Assembly (NCBI GenBank): GCA_036506495.1
Contig: DASXRQ010000075.1
Location: 1 to 12,313, forward strand
Direction: 5' to 3'
DNA: 12,313 nt
Source: DASXRC01 sp036506495
GTDB lineage: Bacteria; Actinomycetota; Actinomycetes; Mycobacteriales; Micromonosporaceae
The stretch's first letter is position 1; every line of letters starts with the position of its first letter. Below the pieces are notes generated by a model, which saw only the letters and a program-made list of their open reading frames with translations, made no database searches and was not told the DNA's origin. Below, piece after piece: positions 6,012-12,313 of the stretch. A program made the translations under genes and the position numbers.

Positions 6012-7676
6012 CTACCAGATCCCCAGCGCCGCCGCGGTCTCGGTGCGCAGCGCCCGCAGCGAGGCCGCCGCGCGCTCCCGTGCGGCGGCCACATCGCCGT
6101 CCGTCACCGGCTCCACCACTTCCAGGTACGCCTTGAGCTTCGGCTCGGTACCGGACGGCCGCACGACCACCCTGACCGCACCGGTGCGCAGGATGAGGAC
6201 GTCCGCGTCCGGCTGCAGGTCATCGGTCGACGTGACCGGCTCGTCCAGCAGCGCGGCCGGCGGATCGGCCCGCAGGTGCGCCATTGCGGCGTCGATCTCG
6301 CTGAGGTCGTCGACCCGGACCGACAACTGGTCGGTGGCGTACACCCCGAACTCGGCGGCGAGCTCGTCGAGCCGGTCGGCGAGCGTCCGCAGCTCGGCCC
6401 TCAGACCGGCGGCGAGCTCGGCGACGAGCAGCGCCGCCGTGACGCCGTCCTTGTCCCGCACGAGGTCGGGCGCGACGCAATAGCCCAGCGCCTCCTCGTA
6501 GCCGAAGACGAGGTCGTCGCCCCGCGCCCGGACGATCCACTTGAAACCGGTGAGGGTCTCGTCGTACGGCCGGCCGCGGGCGGCACACACCGCCTTGAGC
6601 AGGGAGGATGACACGATGGTCGTGGCGTACAGACCGCGGGCGCCGCGGCGCATCAGGTGGTCGGCGAGCAACACGCCGACCTCGTCGCCGCGCAACATCC
6701 GCCACCCGTGGCGGGAGTCGCGGATCGCGACCGCGCACCGGTCCGCGTCCGGGTCGTTGGCGATCGCCAGGTCCGCGCCGACCGATTCGGCCAGCGCCAG
6801 GACCCGATCCATCGCGCCCGGCTCCTCTGGGTTCGGGAAGGCCACGGTGGGAAACGCCGGGTCGGGCTCGGCCTGCTCGGGGACGACCGCGGGCACGGGG
6901 AATCCGGCCCGGGTGAACGCCGCCGTGAGCACGGACGCGCCCACCCCGTGCAGCGGAGTGTACGCGACCGCGAGGTCTCGTGGGCCGTCGACGTCGACGA
7001 CACCGGCGGCCGCCGCGACGTACGAGTCGACGATCTCCTCGCCGAGCACCCGCCCCGGTTCGCCCAGCGGTACCGATCCGAGCGGACCGACCGCCCGGAT
7101 CGCCGCCTCGATCTCCGCGTCGGCGGGCGGCACGATCTGCGCCCCCGCGCCGAGCGGACCGCCGAGCTCCTCGCCCAGGTAGACCTTGTACCCGTTGTCC
7201 CGTGGCGGGTTGTGGCTGGCAGTGACCATCACGCCGGCCGCCGCGCCGAGCCGCCGGACCGCGTACGCGAGCACCGGGGTGGGCAGCGGTCGGGGCAGCA
7301 CCATCGCCGGCCGGCCGGCGCCGGTGCTGACCCGGGAGGTCTCCTCGGCGAACTCGCGGGAGCCGCGCCGCGCGTCGAACCCGATCACCAGTGGGCCGCG
7401 CGCCCCTTGGGCGCCGAGCCAGGCGGTCAGGCCAGCCGCGGCCGCCCGGACCACGGCCCGGTTCATGCCGTTCGGTCCCGCCCGCAGCGGACCGCGCAGG
7501 CCCGCCGTGCCGAACGTCAGCGGACCTTCGAAGCGGTCGGCCAAATCCGCGGCGGACTCCGGCAGCCGGTCCAGCACGGCACGCAGCTCCGCCTGCGTGG
7601 CCGGATCCGGGTCGTCGTCGAGCCAGGCCCGGGCCCGCTCGCGCAGCGCCTCCAGGTTGTGCACGTCCACCGCCAT
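6012..7676 (-). CDS. pmmB: Phospho-sugar mutase (PmmB/PGM2-type; candidate phosphopentomutase)
   Basis: Alpha-D-phosphohexomutase superfamily enzyme of 554 residues, cytosolic. It moves phosphate between C1 and C6 (or C5) of a sugar through a phosphoserine. All four signatures are present: TASHNPP with the phosphorylated Ser154, metal-binding DPDADR (308-313), sugar-binding GYEEALGY (392-399), and phosphate-binding RPSGTEPK (506-513). The length and the FGTAGLRG motif (55-62) place it in the longer PGM2/PmmB branch rather than the 450-residue ManB branch. Human PGM2 of this branch acts mainly as a phosphopentomutase. In M. tuberculosis pmmB adjoins deoD and upp, so pentose phosphate is a plausible substrate here, near upp and deoC; mannose or glucose phosphate remains possible. 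The ATG at 7676 lacks a strong ribosome binding site. The kinase gene lies 132 bp upstream on the same strand. Confidence 0.93.
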   Translation of the reverse strand: MAVDVHNLEALRERARAWLDDDPDPATQAELRAVLDRLPESAADLADRFEGPLTFGTAGLRGPLRAGPNGMNRAVVRAAAAGLTAWLGAQGARGPLVIGFDARRGSREFAEETSRVSTGAGRPAMVLPRPLPTPVLAYAVRRLGAAAGVMVTASHNPPRDNGYKVYLGEELGGPLGAGAQIVPPADAEIEAAIRAVGPLGSVPLGEPGRVLGEEIVDSYVAAAAGVVDVDGPRDLAVAYTPLHGVGASVLTAAFTRAGFPVPAVVPEQAEPDPAFPTVAFPNPEEPGAMDRVLALAESVGADLAIANDPDADRCAVAIRDSRHGWRMLRGDEVGVLLADHLMRRGARGLYATTIVSSSLLKAVCAARGRPYDETLTGFKWIVRARGDDLVFGYEEALGYCVAPDLVRDKDGVTAALLVAELAAGLRAELRTLADRLDELAAEFGVYATDQLSVRVDDLSEIDAAMAHLRADPPAALLDEPVTSTDDLQPDADVLILRTGAVRVVVRPSGTEPKLKAYLEVVEPVTDGDVAAARERAAASLRALRTETAAALGIW

Positions 7677-7757
7677 GCGCTCGTTCTTAGCACGGCCCCC
7701 GAGACACCACCGTGCGAATCAAACCTCCGCGCCCTCGGCGCGTTCCACGCCCGGAGA

Positions 7758-7805
7758 TACGACCGCCGCCGACCCGGCCGCCGCACGCGCCAGCCGGCGG
7801 TCGTA
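7758..7805 (-). terminator. Hairpin just after the kinase gene, possible terminator
   Basis: An 11-bp perfect inverted repeat, TACGACCGCCG (7758-7768) with CGGCGGTCGTA (7795-7805), encloses a 26-nt GC-rich spacer. It starts 3 bp after the kinase stop codon. No run of U follows, as is common for actinobacterial hairpins. It may reduce read-through into the mutase gene or be a processing site. Confidence 0.4.
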
Positions 7806-7808
7806 GTA

Positions 7809-9581
7809 CTAGCTGGTCAGCTCGAATGAGCGGGCCATCTCATCGAAGATCGGTCTACTCGCCTCGAACTCGTCGGCCTGGGTGCTGAGGTAGAACGAGT
7901 ACGCCCGTCCGTCGACCACGATGGCCCGCCACACAGCGTGGCGCATCTTGTCGCCCGTGCCGCACGTGTACTCGAGCTCGGCCGCGGGCGTACGGGCAAG
8001 CTCCGCCGGGCGCAGGTCGATCCGGGCGTACGGCTGGGTGCAGTTGTGCTTGAGCCTGTTCTCGGCGATCTCCATGAACCGGGTCGGGTCGGCATGCGAC
8101 TGCTCGAACAGCAGACGCGCCCTGCGCGTGCCGGCCTTCGGGTCGATGAACTCGACGTACAGCGTCGCGCTCGCCTTCTTCCAGTCCGCCGGGACGTTCA
8201 CCGACACGCCTCGGTCGGTGAATGTCTGCACCGGGAACGGCGGCGGGCTGGGCGACTCGCTCCCTGAAGTGCCCGGGCCCCCGTTGGCGGACGGGTCCGC
8301 CCCGCCGCCGAGATTCATGGCCAGCGCGGCGCCGAGCACGAGGACCCCCGCGACCCCGGCGGCCACGAGCAGCTGGAGCTTGCGGGGCCACGTCCGCACG
8401 TTGCCGAGCACCGACGCGCGCGCGGTCCGCGCGCGGCCGGTCGGGGCGTCCCAACGCGGCCCGTCGGGGTCGGTCTGGTCGAGCGGGCGTGGCGGGCCAG
8501 CGGCGGCGTGCTCCTGGTGGATCCGGGTGGCGATCGACTCGTTCGCGCCGAGCATCGCGCGGCCGCCGATCTGTCCAGTCACCGCGGGCGGGGCGGGCTG
8601 CTCGGTGGGCTGCGGCGCGGCACCCGGCTCGGCGTGCCGGCCCGCCCGCTGCGAGGGCACCACGGCGTACGGGTCGGTAGCGAGGTGAGCCGGCGTCGCG
8701 CTCGCCAGCGCGCCGGTCAACAGCTCGCGGAGGCGGCCCCGGGCCGACGGCACGTCCCAGCGGCGGGCCGGGTCCTTCTCCAGCAGGCCGAACAGCACCT
8801 CCGCGAGCGCACCCGCACGGGCCGGCGGCGCGGGCGGATCCTCCACGACGGCGTGCATCGTCTCGATCGGGTCGCCCCTGTCGAACGGCGGGCGGCCTTC
8901 GACCGCGGTGTAGAGAGTCACACCGAGCGAGAACAGGTCGCTGGGTGGCCCGAACGTGCCACCCATGGCCCGTTCGGGCGAGATGAAGTGCGGCGAGCCG
9001 AGCACCATGCCCGGCGTCGTGAGCTGTAGGTCGGTGGGCATCCGCGCCACGCCGAAGTCGGTCAGCACGCACCGGCCGTCCGCGCAGATCAGCACGTTCG
9101 CCGGCTTGACGTCACGGTGCAGCACGCCGGCCGCGTGCGCGACCTCGAGCGCCCCGAGCAGGGCGATACCGATCTTTGCGACGGCTCTCGGTGCGATCGG
9201 GCCGTCCTCGATGATGACGTCGGCGAGGCTGCGAGCGTCGAGCAGCTCCATCACGATCCACGGTCGCCCGCCCTCGGTGACCACGTCGTAGACCTGAACC
9301 ACCGCCGGGTGCGAGAGCGCGGCCGCCGCGCGGGCCTCGCGCAGGGTGCGTTCGTACATGCCGTCGCGATCGCTGGCCGCGAGCCCCGGCGGCAGGATGA
9401 CCTCCTTGACCGCGACGTCGCGGTGGAGCAGCGTGTCGGTCGCCCGCCAGACGGTGCCCATTCCGCCGTTCCCGACGGCGGTACGCAGCGCGTACCGTCC
9501 GCCGATGGTGGTGCCAGGAGCCGCTCGTCCGCTGGGGGAGCCGGCGTAGGCGCCGCCGCTCGCCGTCGGAAGCTGTGTCAC
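7809..9581 (-). CDS. Transmembrane Ser/Thr protein kinase with extracellular domain
   Basis: Hanks-type kinase of 590 residues in four parts. The kinase domain spans about 29-290: glycine loop VGNGGMGTVW (36-45), ATP lysine in VAVKE (K59), alpha-C glutamate in REAR (E82), catalytic loop HRDVKPAN (155-162, Asp157), DFG at 175-177 and an activation segment rich in Thr and Ser with TTPGMVLGSPHFISPE (188-203). All catalytic residues are present. A Pro/Ala-rich cytoplasmic linker follows (about 300-400), then one membrane segment (about 402-423), a short Gly/Ser/Pro linker, and an extracellular domain of about 140 residues (450-590) starting FTDRGVSVNVPADWKK. That domain has two cysteines (514, 540) that may form a disulfide. 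It has no PASTA repeats, so it is PknB-like only in the kinase part. The start is GTG at 9579-9581 with a weak ribosome binding site. Its ligand and targets are unknown. Confidence 0.95.
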   Translation of the reverse strand: MTQLPTASGGAYAGSPSGRAAPGTTIGGRYALRTAVGNGGMGTVWRATDTLLHRDVAVKEVILPPGLAASDRDGMYERTLREARAAAALSHPAVVQVYDVVTEGGRPWIVMELLDARSLADVIIEDGPIAPRAVAKIGIALLGALEVAHAAGVLHRDVKPANVLICADGRCVLTDFGVARMPTDLQLTTPGMVLGSPHFISPERAMGGTFGPPSDLFSLGVTLYTAVEGRPPFDRGDPIETMHAVVEDPPAPPARAGALAEVLFGLLEKDPARRWDVPSARGRLRELLTGALASATPAHLATDPYAVVPSQRAGRHAEPGAAPQPTEQPAPPAVTGQIGGRAMLGANESIATRIHQEHAAAGPPRPLDQTDPDGPRWDAPTGRARTARASVLGNVRTWPRKLQLLVAAGVAGVLVLGAALAMNLGGGADPSANGGPGTSGSESPSPPPFPVQTFTDRGVSVNVPADWKKASATLYVEFIDPKAGTRRARLLFEQSHADPTRFMEIAENRLKHNCTQPYARIDLRPAELARTPAAELEYTCGTGDKMRHAVWRAIVVDGRAYSFYLSTQADEFEASRPIFDEMARSFELTS

Positions 9582-9799
9582 AGGAAATCCGCCGAGAGGT
9601 CCGAGGGGCTGGAAACCAACCCCCCTATCTTGCGTGGTGCGCAGCCGAAGGGAAAGTTACCGATCACCGTCTCGGTCGACAGTTACGCTTCGTCGTCGGT
9701 CGGTTGCGGTCAGCTGTCCGGTCTCGCGCAACTTGGCCCGCTTCATCCGCGAACGGATCACCGGGGACCAGCAAAGGACCGCCGCAGCGTCGGCAACCC

Positions 9800-10332
9800 C
9801 TAGAACCCCAGAACTCGTCTGGCTTCGGCCGTGACCTGCGCGGAGGCGACCGGAGCCCAGGAGGCAAACAGTGAGCGGAAGTAGGCGCCATGCTTCTCAG
9901 CCACCGTCGTGTCCTGCTCGACGACGTCCAGTTCGTTGACAACGCTCAGGTCGATAAGGGCTGCAGCAGCATGGGGTCCAGTGACTCGACCTCGTTGGTG
10001 AAGCGATTCCAGACCTCACCGGTGCCGGGCAGGCGTCGCCAGGTTCGGCTGCGATCGCAAGCGCCGTACAGGTAGACCAGTCCTTCCGCCGGCTCGCCGA
10101 TGAGATCCCGCAGCGTTGCCCGGTCGGCAGGGTCAAGCAGCACGAGGTCGAAACCGTCCGTGCCATACACCGCGTGCGCCAAGCCCGCCAGTTGCACGTC
10201 CGCGCCCAGCCCGAGCCTGCCCAGCCGGTCGTGCATCCGAGACAAGTGGGCGTAGAGGGTGCCACCCGGATGATCGATCGTCTCAGCTCCACGCTGACGC
10301 AGCCATGCCCGCATGTCCTGCTCGGCACTCAT
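9800..10332 (-). pseudogene. DUF6817-like protein gene interrupted by a frameshift
   Basis: The first frame starts at ATG 10332 and encodes 128 residues ending at a TGA at 9946-9948. It contains HPGGTLYAHLSRMHDRL, AGLAHAVYGTDGFDLVLLD and GLVYLYGACDR, which I recognise as DUF6817-like; the function of that family is unknown. The end of this frame (MLLQPLST) is not family-like. The overlapping frame restores a plausible C-terminus, ALIDLSVVNELDVVEQD through to RRVLGF and a TAG at 9800-9802. Switching frames requires one missing base, most simply a lost G between 9961 and 9960 (CAG-GCC reduced to CAGCC). The joined product would be about 177 residues, consistent with my recollection of family length. 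No classical slippery heptamer lies in the zero frame, so decay or a sequencing error is likelier than programmed frameshifting. Confidence 0.75.
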
Positions 10333-10338
10333 GCCTCG

Positions 10339-10344
10339 ACCCTA
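10339..10344 (-). promoter_or_regulatory. Candidate -10 box for leaderless transcript of the DUF6817-like gene
   Basis: TAGGGT on the minus strand ends 6 bp before the ATG at 10332, the same box and spacing as upstream of upp. A GAGG overlaps the spacer (10334-10337) but is too close to the ATG for an ideal ribosome binding site. Confidence 0.4.
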
Positions 10345-10433
10345 GACACCGCCCGTCCGCACCAGAGGCCCACCGAGATGCCTGGTTCGTCACAGCCGCC
10401 GACCGTATCCGCGGTACGGCGCGGCTGGCGCAG

Positions 10434-10529
10434 TCATCGGCTTCGAACACAGCATCGCGGGCCCGCCGACTCCCACGCCGCCGTGACGGCGTCGTAGCCC
10501 GGCCAACGGAACTCGCGTATGTGAATCAC
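10434..10529 (-). pseudogene. Possible N-terminal fragment of a GNAT-like acetyltransferase
   Basis: A GTG at 10527-10529, preceded by a G-rich stretch, opens a 31-codon frame reading VIHIREFRWPGYDAVTAAWE and then SAGPRCCVRSR before a stop. The first 24 residues resemble the opening strand and helix of actinobacterial GNAT acetyltransferases (pattern IR.FR..DYDAV..LW..AG). No continuation in another frame is clear, so at most it is a truncated relic. It could also be a chance open frame in GC-rich DNA, and the family match is from memory only. Confidence 0.25.
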
Positions 10530-10577
10530 ACCATCCACCCCTAGTCGCAGCGTCACGGAAACGGTTGGGTCGAGGGC

Positions 10578-11308
10578 ATGGCGCGCATCGCGTACGACCG
10601 CCACGACGCGGCAGCATTCGAAGCTACCCGCCACCTGGCGGACCAGGGACTGGCCGCCTGGCGTGCGGCGGTGACCCGGCACCTCAACTCCGAGCCCGGC
10701 ACCCGTGTGCTCGACCTCGGCGCGGGCACCGGCATGTGGGCACGGGCCTTCACCGACTGGCACGACAACGTCGAAGTCATCGCCGTCGAGCCATCCGAGG
10801 CGATGCGGGCCCGCTGCCTCTATCCACAGGTGCTGGCAGGAGATGCCGGCGCCATTCCCTTGGACGACAACAGCGTCGACGCGGCCTGGCTGTCGACCGT
10901 GATCCACCACGTGCCAGACCTGACCGCGGCCGCACGGGAACTACGTCGCGTGGTGCGCCCGGGCGGCCCGGTGCTGATTCGGTCAGCCTTCGCTGGCCGG
11001 CACGAGGCGATCACGCTCTTTCGGTTCTTCCCCGAGGCATCCGCGTCTTGAACACCTACCCCAGCGTGGACGACGTCGAAGCCGGCTTCGCAACTTCCGG
11101 ATTCACCACGATCTCGCTCGAACAGGTCCCGCAGGTGACGGCGCCGTCTCTGCGCGATGTCGCGGCCAACCTACGCCGGGAAGCACACACGCCGCTGCAA
11201 CTGATCACTGATGACGAGTACGCCGCCGGGCTGGCCCGACTCCACCGCGCCGCCCGAACCGAGCGCGGACCAGTGATCGACGCCCTCGACCTTCTCGTCC
11301 TTCGATAG
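10578..11308 (+). pseudogene. Class I SAM-dependent methyltransferase gene interrupted by a frameshift
   Basis: The first frame from ATG 10578 encodes 157 residues: a YDRHDAAAFEATRHL N-terminus, SAM-binding motif I VLDLGAGTGMWA (44-55), the acidic end of strand 2 (AVEPSEAM, 69-76), AGDAGAIPLDDNSVD (87-101) and VVRPGGPVLIR (125-135). It meets a TGA at 11049-11051. The C-terminal part continues in the next frame as IRVLNTYPSVDDVEAGFATS through to VIDALDLLVLR and a TAG at 11306-11308. Joining the two needs one missing base within 11031-11039, best placed between 11038 and 11039 so that FFPEAIRVLNTYPS is restored. The product would be about 243 residues, normal for the family, substrate unknown. 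Sequence on both sides looks well preserved, so the break is recent or is a sequencing error. Divergent from the DUF6817-like gene. Confidence 0.8.
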
Positions 11309-11467
11309 AACTTTCTTCCCCAGCACCTACAGCGGCGTTGGTCACGCCTCGGCCGAAGACCCCGGCCCGGGCGTGGGCCTCGCGGTGACCGGCTGGAACG
11401 CCATATCCGCCGCATGGTGGGCCCCGCTGGAACGCGACGCGCGGCCGGATGGGGTCAGCGCGGGCCG

Positions 11468-11481
11468 GCGCCGATGGGCGC
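11468..11481 (-). terminator. Small hairpin after the hydrolase gene, weak terminator candidate
   Basis: GCGCC (11468-11472) pairs with GGCGC (11477-11481) around a 4-nt loop, starting 4 bp after the hydrolase stop codon. The stem is only 5 bp and no U tract follows, so chance is quite possible in DNA of this composition. Confidence 0.22.
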
Positions 11482-11485
11482 TTGA

Positions 11486-12268
11486 CTACCTGAGCCAGGC
11501 CATAACGGCCTCTTCGAGCAGGCGGTTGAAGGTCTGCGGGTCCTCCATCATCAGGAAGTGCCCTACCCCGGCCATGAGCACGGTCTGCACGCCGTACCGC
11601 CGCAGCGTCTCAACGTCGGTATGCCCGTTGTCGGGGTTGATCGCTACGGTCGGTAGCGCTAGTCCCCGTAGCCCGGCCGTCACCGCGGGCTCGTTGGAGA
11701 CGGCGTGGCGTATGGCGTCAAGTGCGATATGCGATGGAGCGGCCGACATGTCCGCGGCGACAAACTCCACGAGGTCGGCCGAGGAACTGGGTAGGAACAT
11801 CCCGCGCACGAAGTCGCGAGTCGCCGTGACGAAATCCGCCCGGAAGGGGGCGACGAACTCCGCCACCGCGGTCTCGTCCAGTGCGGCCTCGCCGAGCGTG
11901 CTATACACGTCAACCCACACCAGACCGGCCACGCGCCCGGGCAGCCGGCGCGCCGCCTCGACGATGACGTCGCCGCCCATCGAGTGACCGATCAGCACGG
12001 TCTCAGCCAGCCCCAGGTGATCGACTACGGCGACGACGTCGTCGCCGAAGCTCGCCATCGTCCACGCTGGTCGGTCGAGCCCGGACTCGCCGTGCCCGGC
12101 GAGATCGACGGCCACGACCCGATACCGCTCGGCGAAGTGGTTCACCTGCCCGAGCCAGTATGTCCGGTCACACGACCAGCCGTGGACGAACACCAACGCC
12201 GGCCCACCGCCGCCGTGCACCTCGAAGCGCACGGCAACGCCATCAGCGGACTGAACGGTGCCTTCCAC
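11486..12268 (-). CDS. Alpha/beta-fold hydrolase
   Basis: A 260-residue alpha/beta hydrolase without signal peptide, probably cytosolic. The oxyanion-hole HG motif is in FVHGWSCDR (27-35), followed by VDLAGHGES (54-62). The nucleophile is Ser96 in GHSMGG (94-99), the catalytic His is H237 in GVGHFLMMEDP (234-244), and the likely acid is D213 in AINPDNGHTD. The length matches single-domain esterases, epoxide or ester hydrolases and C-C bond hydrolases, and the substrate cannot be told. The GTG at 12266-12268 is chosen because GGGAG lies about 7 bp upstream and the N-terminus reads as a typical first beta strand. It converges with the frameshifted methyltransferase gene; the 177 bp between them holds nothing I recognise. 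No partner gene is visible in the remaining 45 bp to the edge. Confidence 0.92.
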   Translation of the reverse strand: MEGTVQSADGVAVRFEVHGGGGPALVFVHGWSCDRTYWLGQVNHFAERYRVVAVDLAGHGESGLDRPAWTMASFGDDVVAVVDHLGLAETVLIGHSMGGDVIVEAARRLPGRVAGLVWVDVYSTLGEAALDETAVAEFVAPFRADFVTATRDFVRGMFLPSSSADLVEFVAADMSAAPSHIALDAIRHAVSNEPAVTAGLRGLALPTVAINPDNGHTDVETLRRYGVQTVLMAGVGHFLMMEDPQTFNRLLEEAVMAWLR

Positions 12269-12313
12269 CAGAAAGCTCCCGAGAACAACCGTCCGACCAG
12301 TACGGAGAGCGTA

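Noticed and set aside
4384..6483. 699-codon plus-strand frame overlapping the membrane protein and the end of the mutase gene
   Set aside because: It reads as an Arg/Gly-rich out-of-frame translation; the overlapping frame has real hydrophobic segments and the opposite strand a mutase.
9740..9834. Plus-strand stretch reading LARFIRERITGDQQ, reminiscent of a GntR helix start
   Set aside because: Too short, no start or winged-helix continuation, and it overlaps the end of the DUF6817-like gene on the other strand.
9946..9966. CCCTTAT as a -1 slippery site in the DUF6817-like gene
   Set aside because: The heptamer is not in the required register with the zero frame (codons are CAG CCC TTA), so ordinary frameshift or sequencing error is preferred.
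10434..10910. 158-codon minus-strand frame opposite the second methyltransferase
   Set aside because: Most of it is a shadow of the methyltransferase motifs; only the terminal 31 codons (10434-10529) look possibly protein-like and are listed separately with low confidence.
11021..11051. Programmed -1 frameshifting to make the full methyltransferase
   Set aside because: A CCCC run is present, but a zero-frame X-XXY-YYZ heptamer and a downstream stimulatory structure are not evident; slippage there would also give one extra residue compared with the expected PEAIRVL junction.
11309..11485. Open plus-strand stretch reading GLAVTGWNAISAAWWAPLER after the second methyltransferase
   Set aside because: No recognisable family, no ribosome binding site at the ATG near 11373, and it runs into the hydrolase gene on the opposite strand; treated as intergenic.

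Overview
The window is very GC-rich, densely packed actinomycete DNA with strong G/C preference at third codon positions. The Ser/Thr kinase ectodomain, the GPP34 protein and the DUF6817-like gene suggest a Micromonosporaceae-type actinomycete. That placement is an inference, not proven by any marker gene.

Layout. Positions 1-1740 (minus strand) hold an aldehyde dehydrogenase cut by the window edge and, directly upstream of it, deoC. Positions 1816-3143 (plus) hold upp followed 14 bp later by a GPP34 (GOLPH3-type) protein. Positions 3149-3922 (minus) encode a SAM-dependent methyltransferase whose C-terminus is lengthened by a 21-bp tandem repeat. Divergent from it, 4121-6007 (plus) encodes a large polytopic membrane protein resembling GT-C glycosyltransferases. 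Positions 6012-7676 (minus) encode a phosphohexomutase-superfamily enzyme (PmmB/PGM2 type), preceded by a transmembrane Ser/Thr kinase at 7809-9581 (minus). From 9582 on the region looks accessory or decayed: a DUF6817-like gene (9800-10332, minus) and a second methyltransferase gene (10578-11308, plus) are each split by a single-base frameshift. A possible N-terminal GNAT fragment lies between them. An intact alpha/beta hydrolase (11486-12268, minus) follows, then 45 bases to the edge.

How the genes fit together. The left and middle parts read as a deoxynucleoside and nucleobase salvage locus. A PmmB/PGM2-type mutase could interconvert pentose-1- and pentose-5-phosphates. DeoC splits deoxyribose-5-phosphate into glyceraldehyde-3-phosphate and acetaldehyde, and the adjacent dehydrogenase could oxidise the acetaldehyde to acetate. 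Upp recovers uracil as UMP. The methyltransferase and GT-C-like protein are more likely envelope or polysaccharide genes sitting inside this locus.

Intergenic stretches are all shorter than 300 bp. The notable ones are 1741-1815 (divergent deoC/upp promoters of leaderless type), 3923-4120 (a strong imperfect hairpin and a direct repeat), 7677-7808 (a hairpin after the kinase gene), and 9582-9799, 10333-10577 and 11309-11485, where I recognise little. I found no tRNA, rRNA, CRISPR array, insertion sequence or phage gene. I see no convincing novel multi-gene system; the best leads are the paired frameshifts, the repeat-extended methyltransferase and the unexplored kinase ectodomain.
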